Below are positions 1-13,680 of a stretch of 64,000 nt of DNA, one piece after another. How positions within the stretch are numbered: the stretch's first letter is position 1; every line of letters begins with the position of its first letter. The DNA is taken from contig NC_134398.1 in NCBI RefSeq assembly GCF_050003625.1, forward strand, positions 77,532,003-77,596,002, given 5' to 3'. Source of the stretch: Haematobia irritans (taxonomy: Eukaryota; Arthropoda; Insecta; Diptera; Muscidae). The position numbers were made by a program, and so were the translations under genes. The notes beneath the pieces were generated by a model. It was not told where the DNA came from. It saw nothing but the letters and a program-made list of their open reading frames with translations, and ran no database searches.

Positions 1-678
1 TCAACAATAAGTAATTATTCCATATTTACATCGTGCCCATCAAATGTACAAACGCAGACATCATGTAACTGCAAATAAAAATAAATAATACCACATAGCA
101 AAATGCAGAACAAAACAGATACATTTTTTCAATTACACTTCCCTTTTTGTTCACATAACACCACGTGCCACTTCTGAATAAATAAATTAACACAAAATAG
201 TAAATCCGTATTCTCCGTCTATTCCAAGAAACAATCAACACACGACTGACGCGCAAAATGAAAATCGTGTGTACCTGCTCAATGTTTTTATAAAATTCTT
301 TTCTCTGCAAAAAAGTTAAAAAATTAAATGGTCACGAAAATAATGTAAATGGTCTTTATGGTCATGTTATGGTACTAGACATGTCTATCCTTAACCTATA
401 AAAATACTTTTTTCCTTGTAAAAAAGTTAAAAAATTGAATGGTCAGGTACATGATTTCCCGACCATTTAATGGTCTCAAATTCTATCATTTAAATGATAG
501 AACGTGTTTGCGGTATTTGAGAATCATTCAAATGCTTATTGCCACCATACATTTTTCTCCGCTCGAAAACTATTTTTACAAAGACAAAATACATGGTTTT
601 CGCGGCAATTGCATGCTCTAGATAAGCATTAAATGGATGCGGCAACCATGTCCAAACATGTTTTTTTTTCTGTGCGTG
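1..678 (-). mobile_element. Partial TA-target DNA transposon, related to 35855-36978
   Basis: The sequence matches the reverse complement of about 35855-36510, including the shared tracts around the Tgtttgcgg/Ccgcaaaca segment and the terminal motif. The right edge at 678 is CTGTGCGTG, the inverted form of the CACGCACAG terminus of the other copy. The left part lies outside the window. Short open frames here (26-310 and 490-687 on the minus strand) have no domain I recognise and also occur in the other copy, so they are treated as element sequence, not genes. Confidence 0.7.
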
Positions 679-960
679 CAAATGCATTCAAATCGATGAT
701 TTGACGGTGGCAAAGGAAAAGAGATATGTTTGTACGAATTTATTTCGGCATAAGCCGGCTATCATGTAAAACCTTTTTTCGGAAGGTTCAAGTGTGGTTC
801 ATTGTTGTGTTTAATGAACTGCCTGAATTTATTCTGATAATTGGTTGATAGTTTTGCTGCAAGTAGAGGATGCTGATGAGGAATGTGGTAATTCCGAAAC
901 GTGCGTCCATCCAACCATCTTGCAGTCTATAGGGCTTTGTCCAAATAAATTTGACAAATA
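679..960. other. Intergenic, nothing recognised
   Basis: No open frame, repeat or RNA signal could be supported in this short stretch between the partial DNA transposon and the Penelope-like element. Confidence 0.5.
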
Positions 961-3900
961 TTAATAATGATGATTTTTGTGGCCACTTTTTTATATATAT
1001 AATTTCTTGGATGATGTTCCTTTAGCTAATGGGGCCTAGCGCATTGATGTAAATAAAACAATTTTTAATTACATGTTTCCCAACGTTTCGTCGATGTATG
1101 TCGACATTATCAAGGGCTATTTTTATTGTCTATAAATTGAAAAACAAATTATTATTGAATATTTTATAAGCATTTAAAACTTACAATGAAAAATGTATTT
1201 TTTTACATTAAATTAATATTATTATGAGTAAACGTTCAACGACTTTTCCGAACACACAACATATTCAACTATGACTTTTTGTTATTTAATGCAACTCTGT
1301 AGCTTGCACTTATATTGTCAGTGTCTTCTTTTCTGTTCATGGTTTTTTCTATTTTCTCTTGTATTCTTAAGCTCTCTATAATCAATCTCTTCCTCTCTCC
1401 TCTTTCCTTGTCCAATATTTTGACATTGTCAAAGTCAGCAGTATGGCTTGACTGCAGTATGTGTTGTGATAGCGCAGTGCTTGGTTTTTTCTTTTCTATG
1501 TCGTTCTTATGCTCTCCTATTCTCGTGTTTAAAGCTCTCTTCATTGTCCCAATGTATATCATTCCACAATGTTGTTGATTGTTACCTTTACATGGTATTT
1601 CATACACAACATCGCTGTTTTGCTCTTTGTTTAGTGGTGTTTTTACTTTCGTAAATATTGAGCTCAATGTTTTGTTTGCTTTATATGCATATCGTACATT
1701 TTTATTTGTTGTTGTTATTCAGGCTGTTCGGTTACTTGTTCACCGATTTGTTTTTTTTATTTTTTAGTTTTCTTTGTTCGTCCTCAATAATAGATTTGAT
1801 TAAATGGTTAGGGAAACTATTGATTTTTAAAATATCTTTAATTATGTCTATGTTTTTTGGGCGAAAATTTTCATCGCAAATGTTTAACACACGGCTGATT
1901 TAACCTCTTGCGGTATTTATTATTTGTGATTTTGGTTGAGTCGAATTAAAATTTATTATTCTGCCGGATGATGTTTCTTTTTTATACCAGTCAAAACTAA
2001 TTTTGTTTTCCTCGCGTATCAAAGTCATATCCAGATACGGTATCTTATTCTCCTTTTCGATCTCAACCGTAAATTGAATTTTTGGATGGTATTCGTTGAG
2101 GGTATTAAGAATCGTGTCAATATCACTTCTGTTTACAATTGCAAAAATATCATCTACATATTTTGATAGAAATTTTATGTGTATATTGTTATCCCGTAGT
2201 TTTTGTAACTTTTCATCCAGAAGGTCATCCAGGATAATGTCTGCTATTATGGGAGATAATGGATTTCCCATAGGCATACCAAAAATTTGGCTATAAATTT
2301 GTTGCTCATACATAAAATAATTATTTTAGATTAAGCAAAAATTCAGAATTTGGAGAAATTTTGGGCGAGAAATAGTAGTTATAGGTGTGATTTTTTTCCA
2401 ATTGTTCATGATATTTCTTATAGCTGTATAAACAGGTATGTTGGTGAACAAAGAAATTACATAAAACGATACTAACATATCGTTATTGGACAATTTAATA
2501 TGTTTAAGTTTGTCTTTAAGCTGTAATGAATTTCTTATGTTGTATTTATCAGAACTTAGATGTTTTAGTATATTTCCAGCATATTTTGAGTGTGAATAAC
2601 ACTGAACTATGTCGTTGTTTGTTTTCTGAAGTCTCTGTGTGGGATCACTTCTAAGAATCCTGTATGTTGTCTTGTCATCAAGGAGACCTTTCAGTCTTTC
2701 GTCATAGTCTTGCTTGTACGTAGCAACTGTTTTATTTCCTTTATCTGCTTGAATTATGATAATATCTTTGTGTTTATTTAGGAATTTCTTAGTTTTATTA
2801 AAAATAGTCAGGATGAATTTTTCTTTTGCAGTACTGGATATGTTTCGTTTGAAGTTAGCAACTCTATTTCCTATTTTTGTCTCCTGAGTCTCTTTGTCAT
2901 TTTCATTGGTTATTCGAATGCAATTTTCGAAATCTGCTAAAATGGGCACTGGCGAAAAGCTTGTTTTGTCTACAGGTAATGCAAACTTTTTCCCAAGAGA
3001 AAGTATCCATTTTGATTCTAATGGGATATCTACAGTGGTTTTGCTTTCAAACCAATTTTCATTGAAAATAATGCCATGTTTCCTTGAATTAATTTCTTTC
3101 AGTGTATTAATTTTGTTTTGGTGTGTCTCTCTCGTTCTCTTTGTAAGAACCTTTATACGTTCTCTTTGTTTTTGCGCAAAAGACAAGTAATCTGCGTCCG
3201 TCAATCTAATTCTAATTGTGTTATCTATGTGGTAAAGTTTTCTCCGTATGACTACTATGGTAGTATTAGTTTGTGAAATTTGTAAGTTTAATATTTTCTT
3301 ATGAAAATTGTACTCAATCTTTTGTAGTTTTTGTTTTATCTTTCCGCACTGGAATAATTGTGATACCTGAGTTGTTGTGTGCTTGGTATGATTGCATAGT
3401 CTCTACAAGTGAGGAGAAACTTCAGCCGCTCTTGTTGTTGTGCTAGTCTTTTCTTCTCGTTGCAATAATCCTTCATCGCTCTAGCTGTCGTGGTGTCGTA
3501 TGCTAAGGCTATGTGTTTGAAATAGTTTTTCATTTTTTCGTTTTCCAACTAAATAACAATATGTTAATAATTCGGCAGGCTTTCCGAGGATTTGTTAATA
3601 ATGATGATTTTTTTGGCCACTTTTTTATATATATAATTTTTTGGATGATGTTCCTTTAGCTAATGGGGCCTAGCGCATTGATGTAAATAAAACAATTTTT
3701 AATTACATGTTTCCCAACTTTTCGTCGATGTATGTCGACATTATCAAGGGCTATTTTTATTGTCTATAAATTGAAAAACAAATTATTATTGAATATTTTA
3801 TAAGCATTTAAAACTTACAATGAAAAATGTATTTTTTTACTTTAAATTAATATTATTATGAGTAAACGTCCAACGACTTTTCCGAACACACAACATATTC

Positions 3901-3972
3901 AACTATGACTTTTTGTTATTTAATGCAACTCTGCAGCTTGCACTTATATTGTCAGTGTCTTCTTTTCTGTTC
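961..3972 (-). mobile_element. Penelope-like retroelement with tandem terminal repeats
   Basis: Two direct repeats of 378 bp (961-1338 and 3595-3972) bracket a minus-strand RT and GIY-YIG endonuclease. The repeat includes the end of the endonuclease frame, so the upstream repeat is the 3' end of a partial tandem copy, the usual arrangement of Penelope-like elements ('pLTRs'). The two repeats have equal length and differ at only a few positions by eye. The coding part carries stops and frameshifts, so this copy is not autonomous. Confidence 0.85.
1269..3548 (-). pseudogene. Penelope-like reverse transcriptase / GIY-YIG endonuclease, broken
   Basis: Read on the minus strand. The N-terminal piece is at 3548-3336. 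The RT N-part at 3204-2326 has the ADKGNKTV motif and an LVSFYVISLFTNIP block. The RT C-part at 2313-1900 has GMPMGNPLSP and the catalytic KYVDDIF. The endonuclease at 1667-1269 has IYIG, a downstream R and H, and a late E in IIESLRIQ, as in the GIY-YIG fold. The RT halves are in the same frame and separated by one TAA (2323-2325). A second in-frame stop follows TARG near 1900, and the endonuclease is in another frame, so there is an indel between about 1670 and 1770. Family membership is clear; the enzyme is inactive as written. Confidence 0.85.
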
Positions 3973-4280
3973 CTCTGTTGGTTAAGCTACACTTGTAATT
4001 TAGTCAATACATGGTTTTATTTAATATGTGAAATAAATAAATAAATTTATTACTATAGAAAATTTGGTCAAAATTTTATTAGTATACAACATTTTGTCAA
4101 GATTTTATTTCTATAGAAAATTTTATTACTATACAATATTTTGTCAAGATTTTATTTCTATAGAAATTTTTTTCACAATGTTTTTTCAATAGAAAATGTT
4201 ATCAAAATTGTATTACTATACAAAATTTAATACAAAATTATATACGTATTTAATCGGTCTTTTTTTTTTTTTTTTGTTTA
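3973..4280. repeat. Degenerate tandem 'TTTATTTCTATAGAAAATTT' repeats
   Basis: Imperfect repeats of a roughly 30-40 base unit containing CTATAGAAAA and TTTGTCAAGATTTTATT run from about 4040 to 4230, followed by a T-run near 4261. No coding signal. Confidence 0.6.
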
Positions 4281-4427
4281 ATATATACCCCGTATGGACT
4301 AACTTACAATTGAGAAGACGGTGTTAAAAAGTTTTAAGATACCTTGCCATCGGCAAGTGTTACCGCAACCCAAGTAATTCGATTGTGGATGACAGTCTTT
4401 CGTGGAAGTTTCTACGCAATCCATGGG

Positions 4428-6544
4428 CAGGGCTGTAGAGTCGGAGTCGGAGTCGGAGCAGGAGTCTTGGAGTCGGAGTCCGTAGATTTTGCTGAAGTCG
4501 GAGTCGGAGAAATTTTGCTCGACTCCGACTCCGGCGAAACAGAATTTTAAAAATTCCTATATTTGTAACTAAAGAAATATTTGACAAATTAGATAGATGA
4601 GGGTTTTTATTCGAACAACGAAAAACGAAGTTCTGGATTTCAGCATATTCAAAGTGTATTTACATGGATGAAATTTCACTGTGATATAAAAAGGTTTTAC
4701 TAGAATGTGAACTGAATTGATCAATTGCATTGTCCATTTTTAACATATTAAAATGTCGATTTTCGACTCTATATGTACTCTTGATAAAGATACAATTTTA
4801 ACGCAATACAGCAGTAAACGCAAAGAAAAAAAAACGCTTGGAAAACGTGTACCGAAAACGTTTTTCTTTTGTTAGAGTTTTTTGAATATCTTCGAAAATT
4901 TTAAACTTTAATCACCAAAAAAATTCGTTTGTTACAAAATTTTTATTTTTTCAATAAAAAAAATTATTTTTGAACCAACAACACAGTCCATTTCGTTTAT
5001 ATCAAGTACTGTTCTTTTCTGACTTTAAGTCTTTAATAAGACACATTTTATAGTTCATAGTAAAAATTTAATATAGTAGTAGGTTAGGTTAGGTTAGGTT
5101 AGGTTAAAGTGGCAGCCCGATTAAATTTCAGGCTCACTTAGACTATTCAGTCCATTCTGATACCACATTTAACTAAAAGTACCTATTACATATGGGCACT
5201 TCTAGTCTTAACCACTGAACTTTCTCTATTATTTACTTTTGTGGAACCAACCAGATTGCTCCAAAAACATAAACAAACTGCTTAAGTTAACGTTTTCCAG
5301 GTCAGCCAGTAATCTAAAGCTATATGCTCCTAAAATTCGCTTACGCCTTACATAAAAAGCAGGACACTCACACAAGAGGTGTTTAATTGATTACTTTTCC
5401 TCCACATCATGACAGCTTATACAATAGTCATTATACTTCGCACCTATAGTTGTTGCAAAATTGTTTTTACATCCTGGAAAAGAATAAACGTTTATCACAA
5501 ACAGTATATACTTTTCTTCCAAATAAACTTCCTTACAGCGAAAAGCAAATTTGAAACGAACTTTGTTTGTCTAAAATTTCGTTTGAGAGAAAGAATTATT
5601 TTTTGCGTGTAGAACCTAACGTTCTGAATTTTTGGCAGGCATGTCGAGTTCGAAGATGGGTCATAACGGACAATTTTGTGATATAGAACCTACATATAAA
5701 CCTATCTTCCGATTTGTTTTAAGACATTTTTCCAGTATAAAATTTATCCATATACACCCGATGTCCTTGGAAGCTGTAATTTTTAATTAAACCCCTGCCA
5801 ACGTGCCATCTGAGCCGGTCTTCTGGGAGAAAGTTTGTTTATCAAAGCCACTCGAAATTCTTTACATTAAATTAATGGTATCTAATGTCCATAACAGGTG
5901 ACCATTTATAAATCGATGTTTCACCATGTTACTTCTATAGAAACAATATTCGTAACTGTCCACCTATTCCTGCCATTTGTTGTATGGTAGTGGTTATTTA
6001 AAATTCCGCCCGTCCTATCTGATTAGCCCGACATTTTGATTTTTGTGTATTTTTATTTTTTATATAGATTTATTTTTTATAAAACGCCTATATAGATTAA
6101 TACCAGGATTTTACTTCTTAAACTTCCAGAAGTTTAATTATTTTTTTTTTTAAATTTTTTGTTTTTATAAGTACATATTCTGGAGATTGTTGCTATCCAT
6201 ATTTTTATGTGGTCTTTATATAGTCTTGTGTCGTACTTTTAATTTATTGGCCTGACATTAAAATGTAGAGTTCTTTACATCCCTAAAATGCTGAGATTTG
6301 TCGTCGAGTCGTATCAAAATTTTAAATTAGAGTTCTTTTGGACATATAAACACATACGGCAAAATAGAATACTTATATCGGTCTATTTTTGGAACACTAC
6401 ACCTTAAAATTACAATGGGAATACTGTTAAATTGATGTTTAAAAACACCACTCGGAGTCGACTCCGTAGTCGGAGTCGAGGCTAATAAGAAATGCTGAAG
6501 TCGGAGCCGGAGTCGATCAAAATTGACTCGATTACACAGCCCTG
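4428..6544. mobile_element. DNA transposon with CAGGGCTGT termini and GGAGTC-rich ends (hAT-like)
   Basis: The left end CAGGGCTGTAGAGTCGGAGT and the right end, which reads ...ACAGCCCTG, are inverted. Both are followed internally by repeated GGAGTC/GACTCC words. I see no long transposase frame. Related fragments with the same end and interior occur at 35568-35854, 41420-41702 and 46400-46689. CAGGG-type ends suggest hAT, but I could not see a clean 8-bp target duplication, so the superfamily is inferred. It is inserted in another dispersed repeat (CCATGG / GTGGAGGGTACC). Confidence 0.6.
5082..5400 (+). repeat. GGTTA-run dispersed repeat of calyptrate type
   Basis: Five GGTTA units (5083-5106) are followed by AAAGTGGCAGCCCGATTAAA and CAGGCTCACTTAGACTATTCAG. 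I associate this arrangement with dispersed repeats of muscid flies. A diverged piece lies in the intron of the FASTK-family gene copies (about 34885-35075 and 47215-47385). The superfamily is uncertain. Confidence 0.5.
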
Positions 6545-7616
6545 GTGGAGGGTACCTAAGATTCGGCCTGGCCGAATTTACAGCCGTATATACTTGATAG
6601 ATTAAAAACAGAGTAAGAATTAATAAAATGGGATAAATTATTAAAATTTTGTCGATAAAAATTCTAAACCCTTTCTAGAAAAATTGTGAATTTTTGAAAT
6701 TATTTGAGGTCAAACGTTTCAAACAAGCGTTATTTGGCAATATATCACAAAATTTTTTGATTAACATCCAAAACACTGAATTCAGAACACACCCTAAAAA
6801 GTGATTCAAATTCAGTGCAACGGCTGTTGAAACGGTGGACATCCGTCCTATGACAAACCCATGTTAAATTCATCGCTTCTGCGCCAAATTTGCACCACTT
6901 CCGGATCCAAAAAGAACATTTTCACTACATTTTTGGCGACACTTTTTTTGCTGGGATGTTTAGAACATATGTTAGAGAAGCGTTTTTTTTTTGAGGGTGC
7001 CCTAGTTTACACTGAAAATGTACACTTGATGAGAGGTGACTTTTCTTATGTATTTTGATCTGCTGAAATCGAAAATAAAGATGAAAAAATTTTTTTAAGG
7101 AACAGTTTTTGAGATATCCTGTTTTTTTAGTTTTATATTTTTCTTACAACTATGTTCACTGAGCCAACATAGTTGAGTGGGCGCCAATACTATTTTTCTT
7201 TACTTTTAGTTCATTTCTGCATTTATAAGAAGGAATAATTTCGTATATGGTGGTTAAACATTCTCGTAAATTTAACAACGCATTGTCGAAATCTCCAAAA
7301 CATGGAACTTGTACCGGCCTTAATCTTCAATATTTTTGGTTAATCAACTTCGTTAAGTATTTTTCCTTCATACAATTTCCTAAATGGCAATTAAACCAAT
7401 TTAATTAAAATATTTTAATAATTACAACCTGACACATATAAGTTTTCAAATTGATAAAATTTATTAAAAATAATAATTTACTTAAGAAAATTTCATATTT
7501 TGAAGGAAAAAATTTAATTTAAAAATTGTTAAAATGTCTTTAGCGCTATATGAACTTCAAGACAGACACAATTTACTTATTTCAGAAACTTATGAACGTA
7601 ATTTAAGTAAACTTCC
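6545..7616. repeat. Dispersed repeat remnants
   Basis: 6545-6600 holds the GTGGAGGGTACCTAAGATTC / GGCCTGGCCGAATTTACAGC end sequence of a fly repeat. 6780-6960 holds a second non-coding repeat unit. I see nothing in 7000-7616 apart from AT-rich sequence leading into the array. Confidence 0.4.
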
Positions 7617-9074
<1,458 letters not shown>

Positions 9075-9945
9075 AGAACAAAATATGTGAATTATGGGAA
9101 CTTCGGGTTGCAAACTATTGCAGTGTACTGCCAAAAATGTAAATCGGGTCAGTGTAATTGCTAAAAATTGACTTAACTTGTTTCTGGTTCCTTCATTGAG
9201 CTGACACCGCTGTTGGCAGTTTAGAAATAGCCGCTGTTGGCAGTTTAGAAAGACCTTGGTTGAGGATGGAGGTATGCATCGAATAACTTTTCACTACATG
9301 TGTGCAATTCGCTGTCGAATATAGTACATACACTGTCTTTCTCTCAGAGTGCAAGTAGTGAAGTGAAGAGAACACTTGCTTGTCAAATACCACCAAGTAC
9401 TTATCCGAAACAATATGTGTTCCGAAAAAAAGGAACAATAAAAATGTAAGTACTTGACAAAAAGTACAACATCGAATCTCTTCACTTCACGTGGTACCAC
9501 AAGTATTTCTCAGTTATGTGCGAAGTAAAACTTTCCATTATTATTAATCATAGATATGTATGTATATCACATATTTCATATATTTATGTATGTCACACAC
9601 TTACCTTAACGTTTTCCGTTCTTTATAACAAACCAAAACATATATTATGGAGAGTAACTGTTTTTTTTTATTTCTGAAACTGCATATGGTACATGGAGTA
9701 CTCTATGAAGTTTTGTTCTCGCAACATACTCGACGTGATCACTCTGAGTACACTTCTATAAGAGAAAAAGAGGAATATGTGTTTGTTGGTTGTGAAGACA
9801 TCAGAGTAGCAACAAGAAGTTACTCGTGGCTTTTGGTGTTCATCAAAATGTGTACCAATTGTTTTGCGACTCTCTCAAATAGATGTACTCATGTAGCAAG
9901 TACACGTGTACTCTGCATTTACAAATGGAATTGTGCAGACCTCTA
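9075..9945. other. Non-coding stretch with one short direct repeat
   Basis: A 21-bp unit starting CCGCTGTTGGCAGTTTAGAA occurs twice in tandem around 9209-9260. Open frames here are short and unrecognised. Confidence 0.4.
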
Positions 9946-10700
9946 GTTGAGGAGTCATTGAAAACAAAGACAAAATTCATTATGGGATGCGATGCAAATG
10001 CATATCATAATATATGGGGAAGTAGTGATATTAATACAAGAAGAGAGTCTATTTTAGAGTTTATTTTGCGCACTAACTTCGTAGGGAGATGCCCCAACCT
10101 TTGTCACCAAAAACAGGCAAGAGGTATTGGGTGTCACCTTGGCCTCCACGGAACTTAATGACTTGATATATGAGTGGCAGGGTTTAAGTAGACATAACTT
10201 CTCAGATCAGAGTATTTCGGCTGAGACAAGTATTTCTTTGTGGGGAATTTTCTTGTTGCACCGTATTACTATAGCAGTCCGAGGCTTCCAAAATACAGAA
10301 AGTACTAGCATCCACTAACTCCGTTCTTGGTTTCGTTAAAACATCGGAGGACCATTGGACGACGTCTAATGAGGAGAGGCCGCAGCTACTATTGGACATA
10401 CATTTTCCTAGAAATCTGACAGTTGAACTATCTTCGGGCAGTGTCATATCGGCTCAGCGGTCATTTCCTATCGAGGAAATTGTATCAGAATCTAGAATGA
10501 AATGACCTTTTAGTTTTGAACTTTTCAAATCCCCCAGGACCTGATGGAATTACTCCTGCGGAGTAACAAGCAGTGACTGACATAATTATCTCGTGGTTGT
10601 TGGCGATATATAGAGGCTATATCAACTTAGCATATATTCCAGGAAAGTGGAGGGAAACATTTCAAGATTTCTCGCGAAACGAAAACATGCTTACTCGAAG
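9946..10700 (+). pseudogene. Decayed non-LTR (LINE) retrotransposon: endonuclease and RT fragments
   Basis: 9949-10160 encodes an APE-type endonuclease fragment with the GCDANAYHNIWGS motif and RRESILEFI. It shifts frame near 10085 and continues as PTFVTKNRQ and VTLASTELND. A later piece (about 10525-10700) has the RT entry motif PPGPDGITP followed by an in-frame stop, then IISWLLAIYRGY and YIPGKWRETF. This order matches Jockey-type LINEs. The distance between the two parts is short, so sequence is missing as well as frameshifted. Confidence 0.75.
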
Positions 10701-11260
10701 GACAGGTCTATCGCATGCTTACTCGAAGGACTGCAATGTAGTAAAAGTAGCAAACTCAAAATACTACAGTCCCTTCAGCTAGGCAGCTAATGATATCCAA
10801 GAAGATGAAATTTGCGAAAAAAAATTCAATTCTCAGGAATGTTAATAAAGTTATTAATGAGTTTAAAAAACTTGAAAATAGAGTAATTTCAATTGGAGAC
10901 TCCAAGCCAAAATTACTATGAACTACTTGATGGTGCAGTAAACGTGACGGTCGGAATCTCTCATCCTTTCTTTCCAAAATTTCTTCAGAAACTGGAACGA
11001 AGGAAAACTACTTAAGTCTTGCTCAAGTGAATTTTTGTTTAGGGACAATTTTATAAATATCACTTTTTGGCTTATTAGAACCATACTAATTAAAAATTTT
11101 CAAAACTTCATTCGTGTTTTGTTTTCAATGTTGGTTTGTACTTCAATAATATTTGTTATTTTGATATCAGCTTTAAAACCATTTTGTTGACATTGTGTTG
11201 ACACAATGGTTTTATAGCTGAGATCAAAACAACAAATAATTTTCAAAACTGTAGCTACAC
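10701..11260. other. No recognised feature
   Basis: AT-rich sequence with short unrecognised frames (for example 10756-10977 minus). It may include the decayed remainder of the LINE. Confidence 0.35.
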
Positions 11261-11520
11261 CCAAAGAAAAAAAAATTGGAAAACGTGTACCGAAAACGTT
11301 TTTCTATTGTTAGAGTTTTTTGAATTGCTTCGAAAATTTTAAACTTTTATCATCAAAAAAATTCGTTTGTTACAAAATTTTTACTTTTTCTATAATTTTT
11401 TTTTTTTTTTTACCCAAAAACACAGTCCATTTCAAGCACTGTTCTTTTCTGACTTTAAGTCTTTAATAATACACATTTTACAGTTTCATAGTAAAAAATT
11501 TAATATAGTAGTATATAATG
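11261..11520. repeat. Repeat shared with 4808-5080
   Basis: The stretch containing TTGGAAAACGTGTACCGAAA, the TTGTTAGAGTTTTTTGAAT word and CAGTCCATTT matches 4808-5080. Shorter related pieces occur at 13195-13390, 22960-23150 and, inverted, at 32170-32380 and 33180-33390. Confidence 0.7.
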
Positions 11521-11739
11521 TTGAACATTGTTTACGTTGAAAAGAAAGCCCTAATTAATACATGAATTCCTAGTACAAAAATCCCCAAATGAATTTCTGT
11601 CTACAGTGTGGAATCGGTAGATGAGTGTTAAGATAATTAAGTTTTATCCATAAAATCACTAAGCCATTTTGAAAATAGTATTTCCGTTGTAAGTCACTTG
11701 CTTTTCATCCCTGCGACTATTAATACAATAGCTCTGCCA

Positions 11740-12032
11740 ACATTTTTGGATTTGACGGCGCTCTGAGAATCCCCACCACGTCGAAAACAGTCGTATACGA
11801 TATCCAAAACTCCTCCCAAAATCGCCGTCACTATTGAGAAGTTGTACCACGCCAAGTTATTACAAAAAAGTATCGCAATTATTAGGTGCCTTTTTAGATA
11901 AATTTAGAACGACGCCCCTTCAAACAATTAGAAAAAGTGCATTTTAAGATAGTTGTAAAATAATCATTGTGGTCAAGTAAAACACAATTGTTTAGATTTT
12001 TATTAATTTGATAAAACATTTATAAATTCTTA
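11740..12032. repeat. Diverged repeat shared with 53140-53410
   Basis: CGTATACGATaTCCAAAACT, TTAGGTGCCTTTTTAGATAA and TGTGGTCAAGTAAAACAC occur in the same order in both places, at clearly lower identity than other duplicates here. Both copies can be read for 20-30 codons in one frame (a [M/I]SKT..K..V.I.KLY.AKLL pattern) before stops. I do not recognise the product. Confidence 0.55.
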
Positions 12033-13400
12033 CACTGTTAAAAAAATATGTTTTTCATATGTTCCGATATAAACAAATGGGTTTCGGACACAATTTTTAA
12101 ACACAATATATTTAAGTGCAAACATGTAATGTTCCTAAACTAACATTAATGTTTGGGACACATATGTTAATATGTTAGAATATATTATGTTTGGGGCATC
12201 AATGTTTCATAAAAATAATATGTGTGAATGTAAACATATATAAATTTACAAATTTCGGGTAAACATATATATTTTGTGATATTTTATTCAGAGAGCGACA
12301 AAGAGAGATTATAGAGAACGAACTAGAGATGGAAACCGAGAGGGTTGACGAAAGATATCAACACAACACAGCGAGAGAATGAAAAGAGAGCAATTTCTGA
12401 GAAACCGCTTGTATGTTGTTTCGGAAAACTGTTTTATGATAAGGCCAAAAATTTGATATGCTTAAGTCTAAATATTATTTAATTTGAATATTAGAATGAG
12501 TATTCGAAGTAAAGAGAATAGACATTCGGAACCAAAAGAATAGACAGCATGTGTTTTCGCCTTGAGAGCAGCATATGTATGTGTGGACATGTGATTTGTT
12601 TATCATTTTGGCATTATGGGCACAATTTTTTTCTTGGTTCGTTAAACGAAATAGGAACGTACGAGGAGAAAGTCAAAATATTCATTCAAAGGAAAATTAA
12701 AAAAACGGTGGAAAATATATAAAAATTACAAAGGCATCTTCATAAAAATTACGAAAGGGCACTATACTCTTATTAGAGTTGGGACAGTAAAATGAAAGAG
12801 GAGGAAATAGCGAAAAATTAAACATTAAAGTATATAAAAACAAAGTTTAGTTCCTCTTTATTAATAAGTAGTCCAAGAGGAGTTGATGGACACCTTCAAA
12901 TATAAAAGCGGGCATTAAGTTCGAGTTTTGCAGCTAAAACAATTGAAAAAGTTTATTTTCTTTAAAATGAATTATTAAAGCAAAGTAAAAGGCAAGACAG
13001 GGTCATTTTAGAGCGATAATGCCAACTTAATACCGGCCTTAAAGGTAAAAATTAAATTAAGTACAAAACACGATAAGTTTTAAATACATTTAAAATGGTG
13101 TTATATGCTAGTAAAAAAAAACTGTTCACGCCTAAATAAATGTATGTGTATTATAAAATAATTTATGTATGTTTATACTCGACCCCACGTTCTTCTTTTG
13201 TTAGAGTTTTTGAATTCCTTCCAAAATTTCAAACTTTTATACCAAAAACAGTTTTTTGTTACAAAATTGTTATTTTGTTTGCTCAGTCCATTTCGTTTAT
13301 ATCAAGCACTGTTTCTGACTATAAATCTTTAATAACCCACATTTCGAAGTTTCACTATAAAAATTTAATATAGTATTAATATAAATGTGTAAATTAAAAT

Positions 13401-13490
13401 AAAATGGTGTCGGTCGGAGCAGGGATTGAACCCACGACCATTTGCATGCAAGGCAGACATGCTAACCAATGCTCGACGTGCCCAACAAAT
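13401..13490 (-). repeat. tRNA-derived SINE head
   Basis: On the minus strand an A-box-like TGGTTAGCATGTCTGCC is followed 25-30 bases later by a B box in GGGTTCAATCCCTGC. Acceptor pairing is poor and no mature 3' end is evident, so it is a SINE promoter and not a tRNA gene. Copies: about 23170-23255 minus, 33076-33155 plus (complete), 32085-32120 plus (partial). Confidence 0.65.
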
Positions 13491-13603
13491 GTATGTAAAT
13501 GTATGTTAAATAATGGTATGTTTGCATGGGCTCGTGGGCGCTGCAAACTATGCTATACAAATGTAACTTATAACGATAATTGTCTACTGCTGACTATAAC
13601 AGC

Positions 13604-13680
13604 TACGTAGCCCAGTGGATAGTGTGTTGGCTTACAAACTGTATGGTCCTCGGTTCGATTCTCTGCCCAGGCGAAAGGCA
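13604..13680 (+). repeat. Second tRNA-like SINE head, convergent with the first
   Basis: TAGCCCAGTGGATAGTG fits a pol III A box and GGTTCGATTCT a B box, spaced as in a tRNA. The middle does not fold into a convincing anticodon arm. The same unit is repeated at about 23378-23455 in the duplicated block. Confidence 0.55.

Noticed and set aside
4420..4427. 8-bp target duplication proving hAT for the CAGGGCTGT element
   Set aside because: TCCATGGG on the left and GTGGAGGG on the right do not match.
4350..4590. Arg/Leu-rich frames in the GGAGTC region
   Set aside because: Translation of the GGAGTC repeats at the end of the CAGGGCTGT element.
5083..5106. GGTTA repeats as an interstitial telomere
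   Set aside because: Flies lack this telomere repeat, only five units are present, and the following sequence matches a dispersed element.
13604..13680. A functional tRNA gene
   Set aside because: A and B boxes are present, but acceptor and anticodon arms do not pair and the unit is part of repeated blocks.
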